5,422 bases of DNA, from contig DSDR01000175.1 of assembly GCA_011048645.1 (NCBI GenBank), forward strand, positions 1 to 5,422. Reading direction: 5' to 3'. Shown here piece after piece: positions 1 to 4,154 of the stretch (within the stretch, counting starts at the first letter, position 1; the number at the start of each line of letters is the position of its first letter). Source of the DNA: Phycisphaerales bacterium (GTDB lineage Bacteria; Planctomycetota; Phycisphaerae; Sedimentisphaerales; Anaerohalosphaeraceae). Both the position numbers and the translations under genes were made by a program. The notes beneath the pieces were generated by a model. That model was not told the DNA's origin, did not search any database, and saw only the letters and a list, made by a program, of their open reading frames with translations.

Positions 1-192
1 GCCCTGTACGATGAGACGCTTGATCTGGCCACCGTCTGTACCCGCATCACGCCCGCTCGTGTAGAGCACACCTACACCCTCAAGCGTCCCTCGACCGGCC
101 TGATTTTGTGCGAAGGCACGTCGGTTCTGGCCTGCGTTGATGCCCAGGGCAAACCCCGCCGCATGCCCGACTTTATGTACCCGGCCGAATAA
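1..192 (+). CDS. Acyl-CoA thioesterase, hot-dog fold (YbgC/4-hydroxybenzoyl-CoA thioesterase-like), C-terminal part
   Basis: Frame 1 is open from the window edge to a TAA at 190-192, giving the last 63 residues of a protein whose start lies upstream. The visible part matches the C-terminal half of single-domain hot-dog thioesterases: an RVEHTYTL strand, then an R-x-x-TG-x-L-x-x-x-G-T strand and turn, then an L-A-C-V-D strand, and the near-terminal G-K-P-R-R-M-P motif that typically closes YbgC-like proteins. Such enzymes hydrolyse acyl-CoA or aryl-CoA thioesters in the cytoplasm. The catalytic Asp and the N-terminal helix would lie before the window, so activity and substrate cannot be judged. 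Codon use is GC-rich like prfA. No convincing intrinsic terminator follows. Family assignment is fairly firm; substrate is unknown. Confidence 0.75.
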   Translation, partial: ALYDETLDLATVCTRITPARVEHTYTLKRPSTGLILCEGTSVLACVDAQGKPRRMPDFMYPAE

Positions 193-388
193 GACCGGCA
201 ACGGCCATGCCCCGATTTTTCGCGGCCGACTGATCCTGAAAAAAGCGATAGCGCGCGACCTCTGCTGAAAAAATACTCAGCCACACGAAAAAAACATCCC
301 CGAAAGGCCGATAATAAACCTCTTTTTAAGTCTGTTGTCCAGAATTTATAAAAAGTTAAGAAAATCCCTCGCTTTGCTTAATAATTTC
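193..388. other. AT-rich intergenic stretch, no gene seen
   Basis: Between the thioesterase stop and the promoter at 389 no ORF with a ribosome site was found. Only a small 5-bp inverted repeat (GCTGA near 262, TCAGC near 279) is visible, without a T-tract on either strand, so it is not called a terminator. Composition shifts from GC-rich to strongly AT-rich after about 290, as expected for an upstream promoter region. Confidence 0.5.
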
Positions 389-417
389 TTGATATTTTCT
401 TTGCAATCGGGTATATT
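389..417 (+). promoter_or_regulatory. Sigma-70-type promoter, TTGATA-17-TATATT
   Basis: TTGATA (389-394) and TATATT (412-417) are separated by exactly 17 bases, with AT-rich DNA upstream. Transcription would start near 424, about 54 bases before the ATG at 478. It is among the best promoter matches in the window and reads into a region with no recognisable gene. Confidence 0.6.
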
Positions 418-477
418 AACCCTTGTAGCAATGAGGTTGAAAACTGAATAACAACAATCAATCGTCTGGGGGTACAG

Positions 478-894
478 ATGACCACGTTAAAAAACATAAC
501 CGAAATTCAATTGGCCGTGGAAGGCGGGCGGGGTCCGCCGGAAATACAAATGACCGATCGTTTAACGTCAATCGAGACCAAGAACCTGAATGCCCGACCC
601 CATTCATCAAAGGAAAGTCAAAATGCCAGACACACGTGCTCATTATCGGATTCGTCAGATGCCACCGGCAGCAGCGGTCAAAAACAAGGCCCCGCCGATA
701 GAATAAACAGAATGTTTTTGAGAATTTTCCGGCACGTCAGGCCGCTGTATTTTAAGCTTTATACGGTAAGCAATCGAAGTGATGATTTAAGGAATTCGTT
801 ATGCCGCCGATTTTCGAAAACGACCGAGTTATTACGTTTTATCGGCCGTGCTGGGCTGCTCACGAACGCGGACCGCCGGGGGACAAAAAAATGA
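478..894 (+). CDS. Doubtful hypothetical protein, 138 aa, basic
   Basis: The ORF starts with ATG 5 bases after a CTGGGGG stretch (466-472) that could serve as a weak ribosome site, and lies downstream of the 389-417 promoter. The product is Arg/Ser-rich and basic, with no recognised domain, no signal peptide and no clear membrane helix; residues around FLRIFRHVRPLYFKLYTV are the only hydrophobic-aromatic patch. Codon use is unlike the neighbours: several AGA/AGG arginine codons occur here and none in prfA, and third positions are not GC-enriched. It may therefore be a recently acquired or fast-evolving gene, a chance ORF over a non-coding RNA, or a decayed gene. An in-frame ATG at 550, preceded by GGAAA (540-544), is an alternative start. 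I do not recognise it. Confidence 0.3.
   Translation: MTTLKNITEIQLAVEGGRGPPEIQMTDRLTSIETKNLNARPHSSKESQNARHTCSLSDSSDATGSSGQKQGPADRINRMFLRIFRHVRPLYFKLYTVSNRSDDLRNSLCRRFSKTTELLRFIGRAGLLTNADRRGTKK
623..706 (+). CDS. Candidate small ORF, 27 aa, with good ribosome site
   Basis: ATG at 623 follows AAGGA (610-614) by 8 bases, a better ribosome site than that of the longer ORF it overlaps in another frame. It encodes 27 residues, Pro/Ala-rich and basic near the middle, ending in TAA. No family is recognised. Purine-rich hexamers arise often by chance, so this is only a candidate; it matters because a second such ORF follows at 801. Confidence 0.2.
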   Translation: MPDTRAHYRIRQMPPAAAVKNKAPPIE

Positions 895-902
895 AGAATT
901 GA
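801..902 (+). CDS. Candidate small ORF, 33 aa, with good ribosome site
   Basis: ATG at 801 follows AAGGA (789-793) by 7 bases. The 33-residue product begins MPPIFENDRVITFYRPCW, then a Pro/Gly/Lys-rich tail, and ends in TGA at 900-902. It overlaps the 478-894 ORF in a different frame, so at most one of the two is likely to be translated here. Its composition is more protein-like than the overlapping frame, but no homologue is recognised and the length alone allows chance. Confidence 0.25.
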   Translation: MPPIFENDRVITFYRPCWAAHERGPPGDKKMKN

Positions 903-928
903 ATTAACCGCACTTATACGATTTTAAT
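899..928 (+). promoter_or_regulatory. Possible second promoter, TTGAAT-18-TTTAAT
   Basis: TTGAAT (899-904) and TTTAAT (923-928) are 18 bases apart. A start near 935 would give a transcript of about 125 nt ending at the terminator-like hairpin at 1013-1060. AT-rich DNA gives many such matches by chance, so the support is weak. Confidence 0.25.
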
Positions 929-934
929 AACGCT

Positions 935-1060
935 CTTTGAATGACATTACATCGCCTGCACCGGATTTGGCCTTATTTGCCTTCTCCTCCTCCGCTTCTG
1001 TCAGGTGCAGACAGCACACAGCCGGCTCGGGCGCCTCCTTCCCGGGCCGGCGTGCTTTTT
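935..1060 (+). ncRNA. Candidate structured small RNA
   Basis: The segment has two adjacent hairpins: CTGCACC (956-962) with GGTGCAG (1004-1010), a perfect 7-bp stem closing a 41-nt pyrimidine-rich loop, and directly after it the strong stem at 1013-1056 followed by five Ts. A weak promoter precedes it at 899-928. It contains no ORF with a ribosome site. It resembles no RNA family I could recognise (checked by eye for RNase P, tmRNA, SRP RNA and 6S signatures). It may be an independent small RNA or the 3' end of the transcript from 389-417. Confidence 0.25.
1013..1060 (+). terminator. Terminator-like hairpin with T5
   Basis: GCCGGCTCGGG (1021-1031) pairs with CCCGGGCCGGC (1041-1051) over 11 bp with one G-T pair and a 9-nt loop. 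AGCAC (1013-1017) can extend the stem with GTGCT (1052-1056) across a 3-nt bulge. TTTTT (1056-1060) follows. The stem is very stable; the T-tract is short. Orientation suits the plus-strand unit that begins at 389. Confidence 0.6.
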
Positions 1061-1261
1061 GCGCGGTTGTCCTTGTCGTGATGGCATTCGAAAGCCCACA
1101 CAGACCTGCCGCTCAATCGGCGGGCGCCTGATAAATCGCGCCGTTTCGATAGCTGGCCCAGGCCGGCTCGAAGGCACGTTATCACAAAAACACCGAAAAT
1201 GCAAAGCGTTATGAATTGAATTCTTGTGACGTCGTAAATATTGAATATGGCCTGCGGTAAT
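1061..1261. other. Spacer between two convergent terminators
   Basis: No supported gene. One further hairpin, CCTGCCG (1105-1111) with CGGCGGG (1118-1124), 7 bp with one G-T pair and a 6-nt loop, lacks a T-tract on either strand. The overlapping ORFs on both strands have no credible ribosome site or recognised domain. Confidence 0.5.
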
Positions 1262-1292
1262 AAAAAAGGGCCTGACGATGCACGCCAGACCC
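1262..1292 (-). terminator. Intrinsic terminator of groES-groEL
   Basis: Read on the minus strand, GGGTCTGGCG pairs with CGTCAGGCCC over 10 bp (two G-T pairs) with a 5-nt loop, followed by six Ts (plus-strand A 1262-1267). It begins 35 bases after the groEL stop codon, the expected place for the operon's end. Confidence 0.9.
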
Positions 1293-1327
1293 GTTGTTTT
1301 TCGAAATTCGGCAGAGCCGTCGGTCGG

Positions 1328-2983
1328 TTAGTACATACCGCCCATGCCGCCCATACCGCCCATACCGCCCATACCGCCGGGCGGCATGGCAGGGGCTTCT
1401 TTCTTTTCGGGGATTTCGCTGACGATCGCCTCGGTGGTCAGCAGCAGCGAGGCGATGGAAGCGCCATTCTGAATCGCCGTGCGTTCGACCTTGGTCGGCA
1501 CGATCACGCCGAACTTGACCATATCGCCGTATTCCTTGCGAAGGGCGTCGTAGCCGAAGTTCTTCTCTTTGGACTCCAGCACCTTCTGGGCGACGATGGA
1601 GCCATCCAGTCCGGCGTTCACTGCAATCTGTTTGATCGGAGCGACAATGGCGCGACGCACAATATCGACGCCGACTTTTTCGTCGCCTTCGCACTTGATC
1701 TTATCCAGCGTCGGCAGACACTTGAGCATCGACACGCCGCCGCCCGGCAGAATCCCCTCTTCCACCGCGGCACGACAGGCATGCAAGGCATCCTCGACAC
1801 GGGCCTTCTTTTCCTTCATCTCGGCCTCGGTGGCCGCACCGACTTTGATGACCGCCACGCCGCCGGCCAGTTTGGCCAAACGTTCCTGGAGCTTTTCAAT
1901 GTCATATTCACTGGTCGAGGCGTCGATTTCCTTTTTGATCTGCTCGATTCGTCCCTTGATGTCGGCGGTCGAGCCGGCGCCTTCGACGATCGTGGTGGTG
2001 TCCTTGTCGATGGTGATGCGCTTGGCTTGGCCGAGCTGATTGAGCTGGACGTTTTCAAGCTGAATGCCCAAATCCTCAAAGATCGCCTGTCCGCCGGTCA
2101 GGATAGCGATATCCTGAAGCATCGCTTTGCGGCGGTCGCCAAAGCCCGGCGCCTTGACCGCACAGACCTGCAACACGCCGCGCAGTTTGTTGACCACCAG
2201 CGTCGCCAGCGCTTCGCCTTCGATATCTTCGGCAATAATCAGCAGCGGACGGCCCTGCTTGGCGACCTGTTCCAGCGCCGGCACCAGCGACTTGACGGCG
2301 CTGATTTTCTTTTCATGAATCAGCACATACGGCTTTTCCAGAACGACCGTCCGGTCTTCAGGCTGATTGATAAAATGCGGGCTGAGGTATCCTTTGTCAA
2401 ACTGCATCCCTTCGAGCAGTTCCACGACGGTCTCGAGCGACTGGCCTTCTTCGACAGTCATCACGCCGTCTTTGCCGACCTTGTCCATTGCCTCGGCCAG
2501 GGTCTTGCCGATCTCGGCGTCCTGATTGGCCGAACAGGTGGCCACCTGCTGAATCTGCTTGCTCGAATCGACCGGTATGCTCATCTTGGCCAGCTCATCG
2601 ACCAGCGTCTCGACGGCCTTGTCGATCCCGCGTTTGACCTGCATCGGATTGGCCCCGGCGGTGATGTTTTTCAGTCCCTCTTCGAAGATGGCCTCGGCCA
2701 GGATCGTAGCCGTGGTCGTCCCGTCGCCGGCGACGTTGCTGGTTTTGGAGGCCACTTCCTTGACCATCTGGGCGCCCATATTCTCATACGCATCGGTCAA
2801 TTCGATCTCTTTGGCCACCGTGACGCCGTCTTTGGTCACGGTCGGCGAGCCGAACGATTTTTCCAGAACGACATTCCGCCCGCAGGGGCCAAGCGTGATT
2901 TTGACCGCGCGGGCCAGTTTCCGCACGCCATCGCGAATCGCGGTGCGGGCTTCCACATCGTATGCTATCTTTTTTGCTGCCAT
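1328..2983 (-). CDS. groEL: Chaperonin GroEL (Hsp60), 551 aa
   Basis: ATP-driven folding chaperone of the cytoplasm; with GroES it encloses non-native proteins in a two-ring tetradecamer. The sequence is full length and colinear with E. coli numbering at the N-terminus: TLGPCGRN (30-37), the catalytic-site Asp52 in TKDGVTV, and the nucleotide-binding DGTTT at 87-91. Further on are the equatorial LAGGVAVIKVGAATE segment, the VEDALHA stretch that carries the ATPase Asp, and the nucleotide-site GGG motif. The C-terminus is five GGM repeats plus Tyr, the usual flexible tail inside the cavity. Position 34, Lys in E. coli, is Cys here. The start is ATG at 2983, with AGGAG 10 bases upstream; the in-frame TTG at 2992 sits only 1 base from that site. 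It lies 56 bases after groES in one operon and ends at a strong terminator. Confidence 0.98.
   Translation of the reverse strand: MAAKKIAYDVEARTAIRDGVRKLARAVKITLGPCGRNVVLEKSFGSPTVTKDGVTVAKEIELTDAYENMGAQMVKEVASKTSNVAGDGTTTATILAEAIFEEGLKNITAGANPMQVKRGIDKAVETLVDELAKMSIPVDSSKQIQQVATCSANQDAEIGKTLAEAMDKVGKDGVMTVEEGQSLETVVELLEGMQFDKGYLSPHFINQPEDRTVVLEKPYVLIHEKKISAVKSLVPALEQVAKQGRPLLIIAEDIEGEALATLVVNKLRGVLQVCAVKAPGFGDRRKAMLQDIAILTGGQAIFEDLGIQLENVQLNQLGQAKRITIDKDTTTIVEGAGSTADIKGRIEQIKKEIDASTSEYDIEKLQERLAKLAGGVAVIKVGAATEAEMKEKKARVEDALHACRAAVEEGILPGGGVSMLKCLPTLDKIKCEGDEKVGVDIVRRAIVAPIKQIAVNAGLDGSIVAQKVLESKEKNFGYDALRKEYGDMVKFGVIVPTKVERTAIQNGASIASLLLTTEAIVSEIPEKKEAPAMPPGGMGGMGGMGGMGGMY
1334..1378 (-). repeat. 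Five tandem 9-bp units encoding the GGM tail of GroEL
   Basis: On the plus strand the unit CATACCGCC occurs five times in phase with codons, one copy having a single change (CATGCCGCC). It encodes Gly-Gly-Met five times. The near-identity at DNA level makes copy number prone to slippage. Confidence 0.95.
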
Positions 2984-2993
2984 ATTGTGCAAT

Positions 2994-2998
2994 CTCCT
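2994..2998 (-). promoter_or_regulatory. Ribosome binding site that fixes the groEL start
   Basis: AGGAG on the minus strand is 10 bases from the ATG at 2983 and only 1 base from the in-frame TTG at 2992, so the ATG is preferred. Family alignment (MAAKK start) agrees. Confidence 0.8.
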
Positions 2999-3039
2999 GT
3001 TTTCTCGGTTATCAAATCCACATCGAACCCGCCGGACGA

Positions 3040-3327
3040 CTATTCAATAATCGCCATAATGTCCGATTCATCCATAATCAGGTATTCTTTGCCGTCGATC
3101 TTGACTTCCGTGCCGGCATAGCTGGTAAACAACACGTGCTGGTCTTTCTTGACCGAAACGGGGGCGCGCTGGCCGTCGTCAAGCATTCGACCATCGCCGA
3201 CCGCAATCACCTTGCCGCGCTGCGGTTTTTCTTTGGCAGTGTCGGGCAGCACGATGCCGCCGGCGGTCTTGCTCTCGGCCTCAACACGCTGAACGATCAC
3301 TTTGTCAGCTAAGGGACGAATCTTCAT
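3040..3327 (-). CDS. groES: Co-chaperonin GroES (Hsp10), 95 aa
   Basis: Seven copies form the lid that caps the GroEL ring. The sequence starts MKIRPLADKVIVQRVEAE and carries the mobile-loop region (about residues 17-32: ESKTAGGIVLPDTAKE), whose GGIVLP hydrophobic edge binds GroEL. The central GKVIAVGDGR strand follows, then the C-terminal G-K-E-Y-L-I-M-D-E-S-D-I-M-A-I signature. Length is typical. The frame stays open upstream to 3390, but ATG at 3327 matches the family start and has AAAGGAG (3338-3344) 10 bases before it. The stop is TAG, read by RF1. It is first in the operon with groEL. No CIRCE (HrcA) operator is visible upstream; promoter elements are weak (TAAAAT at 3362-3367, or TTGGAA-17-TTAATT between 3379 and 3351). 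Confidence 0.97.
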   Translation of the reverse strand: MKIRPLADKVIVQRVEAESKTAGGIVLPDTAKEKPQRGKVIAVGDGRMLDDGQRAPVSVKKDQHVLFTSYAGTEVKIDGKEYLIMDESDIMAIIE

Positions 3328-3337
3328 ACGTTCTGTT

Positions 3338-3344
3338 CTCCTTT
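3338..3344 (-). promoter_or_regulatory. Ribosome binding site of groES
   Basis: AAAGGAG on the minus strand, 10 bases from the ATG at 3327. It rules out the in-frame upstream start at 3390, which would add 21 residues absent from the family. Confidence 0.85.
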
Positions 3345-3453
3345 CGACACAATTAAGGATTATTTTATCGTTATTCCAAGCCCGAACCACTCGGTACGGA
3401 TAAAAGGCCTATATTTGCAAATCGTATGCCAACCCCTCGAACCATGTTGTGAA

Positions 3454-3494
3454 AATAAATGTAAAGAGTGGCTTAAAAAAGACTTGCATTTATT
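3454..3494. repeat. 11-bp inverted repeat upstream of groES
   Basis: AATAAATGTAA (3454-3464) pairs with TTGCATTTATT (3484-3494): ten Watson-Crick pairs and one G-T, with a 19-base spacer. It is 127-167 bases before the groES start. It is not CIRCE in sequence or spacing. It could be an operator or an RNA stem; function is unknown. Confidence 0.6.
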
Positions 3495-3510
3495 CTTGCC
3501 GATGTGCACA

Positions 3511-3600
3511 GGTCGGAACCGACCGCCAATCCAGCCCCCGGCGGCCTTGTGAGCCTGCCACCATGGCAGGCGCCTGGTTCTGTTTTGCAGGCGGCCGGCC
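3511..3600. repeat. Cluster of GC-rich hairpins and palindromes
   Basis: In order: GGTCGG-AA-CCGACC (3511-3524); GCCTGCCA-CCA-TGGCAGGC (3553-3571), a perfect 8-bp stem with a 3-nt loop; CGCCTG (3571-3576) with CAGGCG (3588-3593), 6 bp with an 11-nt loop; and the palindrome GGCCGGCC (3593-3600). CAGGCGCCTG (3567-3576) is itself palindromic, so the second and third stems can rearrange. No T-tract follows on either strand, so these are not simple terminators. They may be a structured RNA, a leader, or a REP-like element. Confidence 0.6.
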
Positions 3601-3661
3601 CCTTTGTATTTGGATGTTAGTACTCCAGCGCCACGTATGCTGAGAATCCGCATTAGTGTCG

Positions 3662-3715
3662 CAAAATCAAAGATTAAAGATCAAAATGCAAAACCACACA
3701 TCAAAATTCAAAAAG
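3662..3715. repeat. A-rich, G-poor internally repeated element
   Basis: Variants of ATCAAA recur: ATCAAAG at 3666-3672, ATCAAAAT at 3680-3687 and again at 3700-3707, interspersed with GCAAAA and TTCAAAAA. The strand has very few Gs and contrasts sharply with the GC-rich segment before it. It looks like one copy of a dispersed intergenic element rather than gene sequence, but only one copy is in the window. Confidence 0.5.
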
Positions 3716-3732
3716 AGCGATTTGCAGCGAGT

Positions 3733-3748
3733 CTTTTTTTAAAAAAAG
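3733..3748. repeat. Perfect 16-bp palindrome C-T7-A7-G
   Basis: CTTTTTTTAAAAAAAG is a perfect palindrome ending 2 bases before the -35 of the rpmE promoter. It can act as an UP-like element, as intrinsically shaped DNA, or as a T-tract for leftward or rightward termination; no GC-rich stem directly adjoins it. Confidence 0.6.
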
Positions 3749-3750
3749 GG

Positions 3751-3778
3751 TTGATTTGTCGGTCTGATTGTGTAAAAT
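3751..3778 (+). promoter_or_regulatory. Promoter of rpmE, TTGATT-16-TAAAAT
   Basis: TTGATT (3751-3756) and TAAAAT (3773-3778) are 16 bases apart, with the A/T palindrome just upstream. Transcription would start near 3785, giving a leader of about 32 bases. That is too short for an L31-binding leader unless an upstream start is also used. Confidence 0.6.
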
Positions 3779-3805
3779 AGTAATTTTCGTTTGCAATGCT
3801 ATTTC

Positions 3806-3809
3806 GGAG
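3806..3809 (+). promoter_or_regulatory. Ribosome binding site of rpmE
   Basis: GGAG lies 7 bases before the ATG at 3817 and downstream of the in-frame ATG at 3796, so it selects 3817. The protein then begins MKKEIHPKY as in the L31 family. Confidence 0.8.
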
Positions 3810-3816
3810 TGCCTTT

Positions 3817-4041
3817 ATGAAAAAAGAGATTCATCCAAAATATGACGTGGTCAAGGTTCGCTGCGGGTGCGGCAATACGTTCGAGACGCGCAGCACGGTC
3901 AAAGAAATCCATGCGGAAATCTGCTCGATGTGCCACCCGTTCTTCACGGGCAAGCAGAAGTTTGTCGATACGGCAGGTCGCATTGAACGCTTCCAGAAGA
4001 AGTTCAGCGAGGGCTACAGCTTCCAGAAAAAGAAAAAGTAG
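3817..4041 (+). CDS. rpmE: Ribosomal protein bL31, zinc-binding type, 74 aa
   Basis: Component of the large ribosomal subunit that bridges to the small-subunit head. The N-terminus MKKEIHPKY and the central CHPFFTGKQKFVDTAGRIERF are the family signature. Four cysteines, C16 and C18 (CGC) and C36 and C39 (CSMC), form the zinc site, so this is the zinc-dependent C+ form rather than a zinc-free paralogue. The loop between the Cys pairs is one residue shorter than in E. coli. The tail ends in a run of lysines, suited to rRNA contact. The stop is TAG. It has its own promoter, and prfA follows 113 bases later, a common pairing in bacteria, with a possible terminator or attenuator between. Confidence 0.97.
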   Translation: MKKEIHPKYDVVKVRCGCGNTFETRSTVKEIHAEICSMCHPFFTGKQKFVDTAGRIERFQKKFSEGYSFQKKKK

Positions 4042-4065
4042 CTGACATTTTGAATTTACAACGTG

Positions 4066-4116
4066 CGCTGTTTGTCTTGGCCTAACGGGGTTAAAGGTTG
4101 GCAGCGTATTTTTTTT
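4066..4116 (+). terminator. Possible terminator or attenuator after rpmE
   Basis: CGCTG (4066-4070) pairs with CAGCG (4102-4106); inside it a smaller TAAC-GGG-GTTA hairpin (4083-4093) can form. Eight Ts (4109-4116) follow one turn later. The outer stem is short and the enclosed loop long, so strength is uncertain. As prfA starts only 38 bases beyond, it could lower rather than abolish read-through. Confidence 0.45.
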
Positions 4117-4127
4117 GTCTGTACCAT
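4098..4127 (+). promoter_or_regulatory. Possible prfA promoter, TTGGCA-18-TACCAT
   Basis: TTGGCA (4098-4103) and TACCAT (4122-4127) are 18 bases apart and overlap the rpmE terminator. The -10 match is poor. A start near 4134 would leave a leader of about 20 bases. It would explain expression of prfA past the terminator. Confidence 0.2.
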
Positions 4128-4154
4128 TCTGATGACAGGTAATCGGAACACGCT

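Larger units (their letters stand above)
3328..3816. other. Divergent spacer between groES and rpmE, structured
   Basis: 489 bases with no supported coding region. From left to right it holds the groES ribosome site and weak promoter sequences, an 11-bp inverted repeat (3454-3494), GC-rich hairpins (3511-3600), an A-rich repeated element (3662-3715), a T7A7 palindrome (3733-3748) and the rpmE promoter and ribosome site. ORFs on either strand here lack ribosome sites and known domains. The length and structure exceed what two simple divergent promoters need. Confidence 0.7.

Noticed and set aside
606..620. GGAAAGTC resembling the RNase P RNA core (GAGGAAAGTCC)
   Set aside because: The flanking conserved bases and the distal ACAGAA half of the P4 pairing are missing.
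937..1185. Overlapping ORFs of about 64-70 codons on both strands
   Set aside because: They run across strong hairpins, use TTG or GTG starts, and have low-complexity sequence without ribosome sites.
1241..3121. 626-codon plus-strand open frame opposite groEL
   Set aside because: It is the complement of a GC-biased, highly conserved groEL. Its Asp/His/Leu-rich product, with no ribosome site or known domain, is the usual artefact of an antisense frame.
3459..3470. GTAAAGAGTGGC as a CIRCE half-site
   Set aside because: Only GAGTG matches and no properly spaced partner exists; the nearest CCACTC-type partner is about 70 bases away.
3449..3653. ORFs on both strands in the groES-rpmE spacer
   Set aside because: They cover the hairpin cluster and have no ribosome site or recognisable domain; non-coding structure explains the region better.
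3796..3816. Upstream ATG extending rpmE by seven residues
   Set aside because: The ribosome site lies between this ATG and the family-matching start at 3817.
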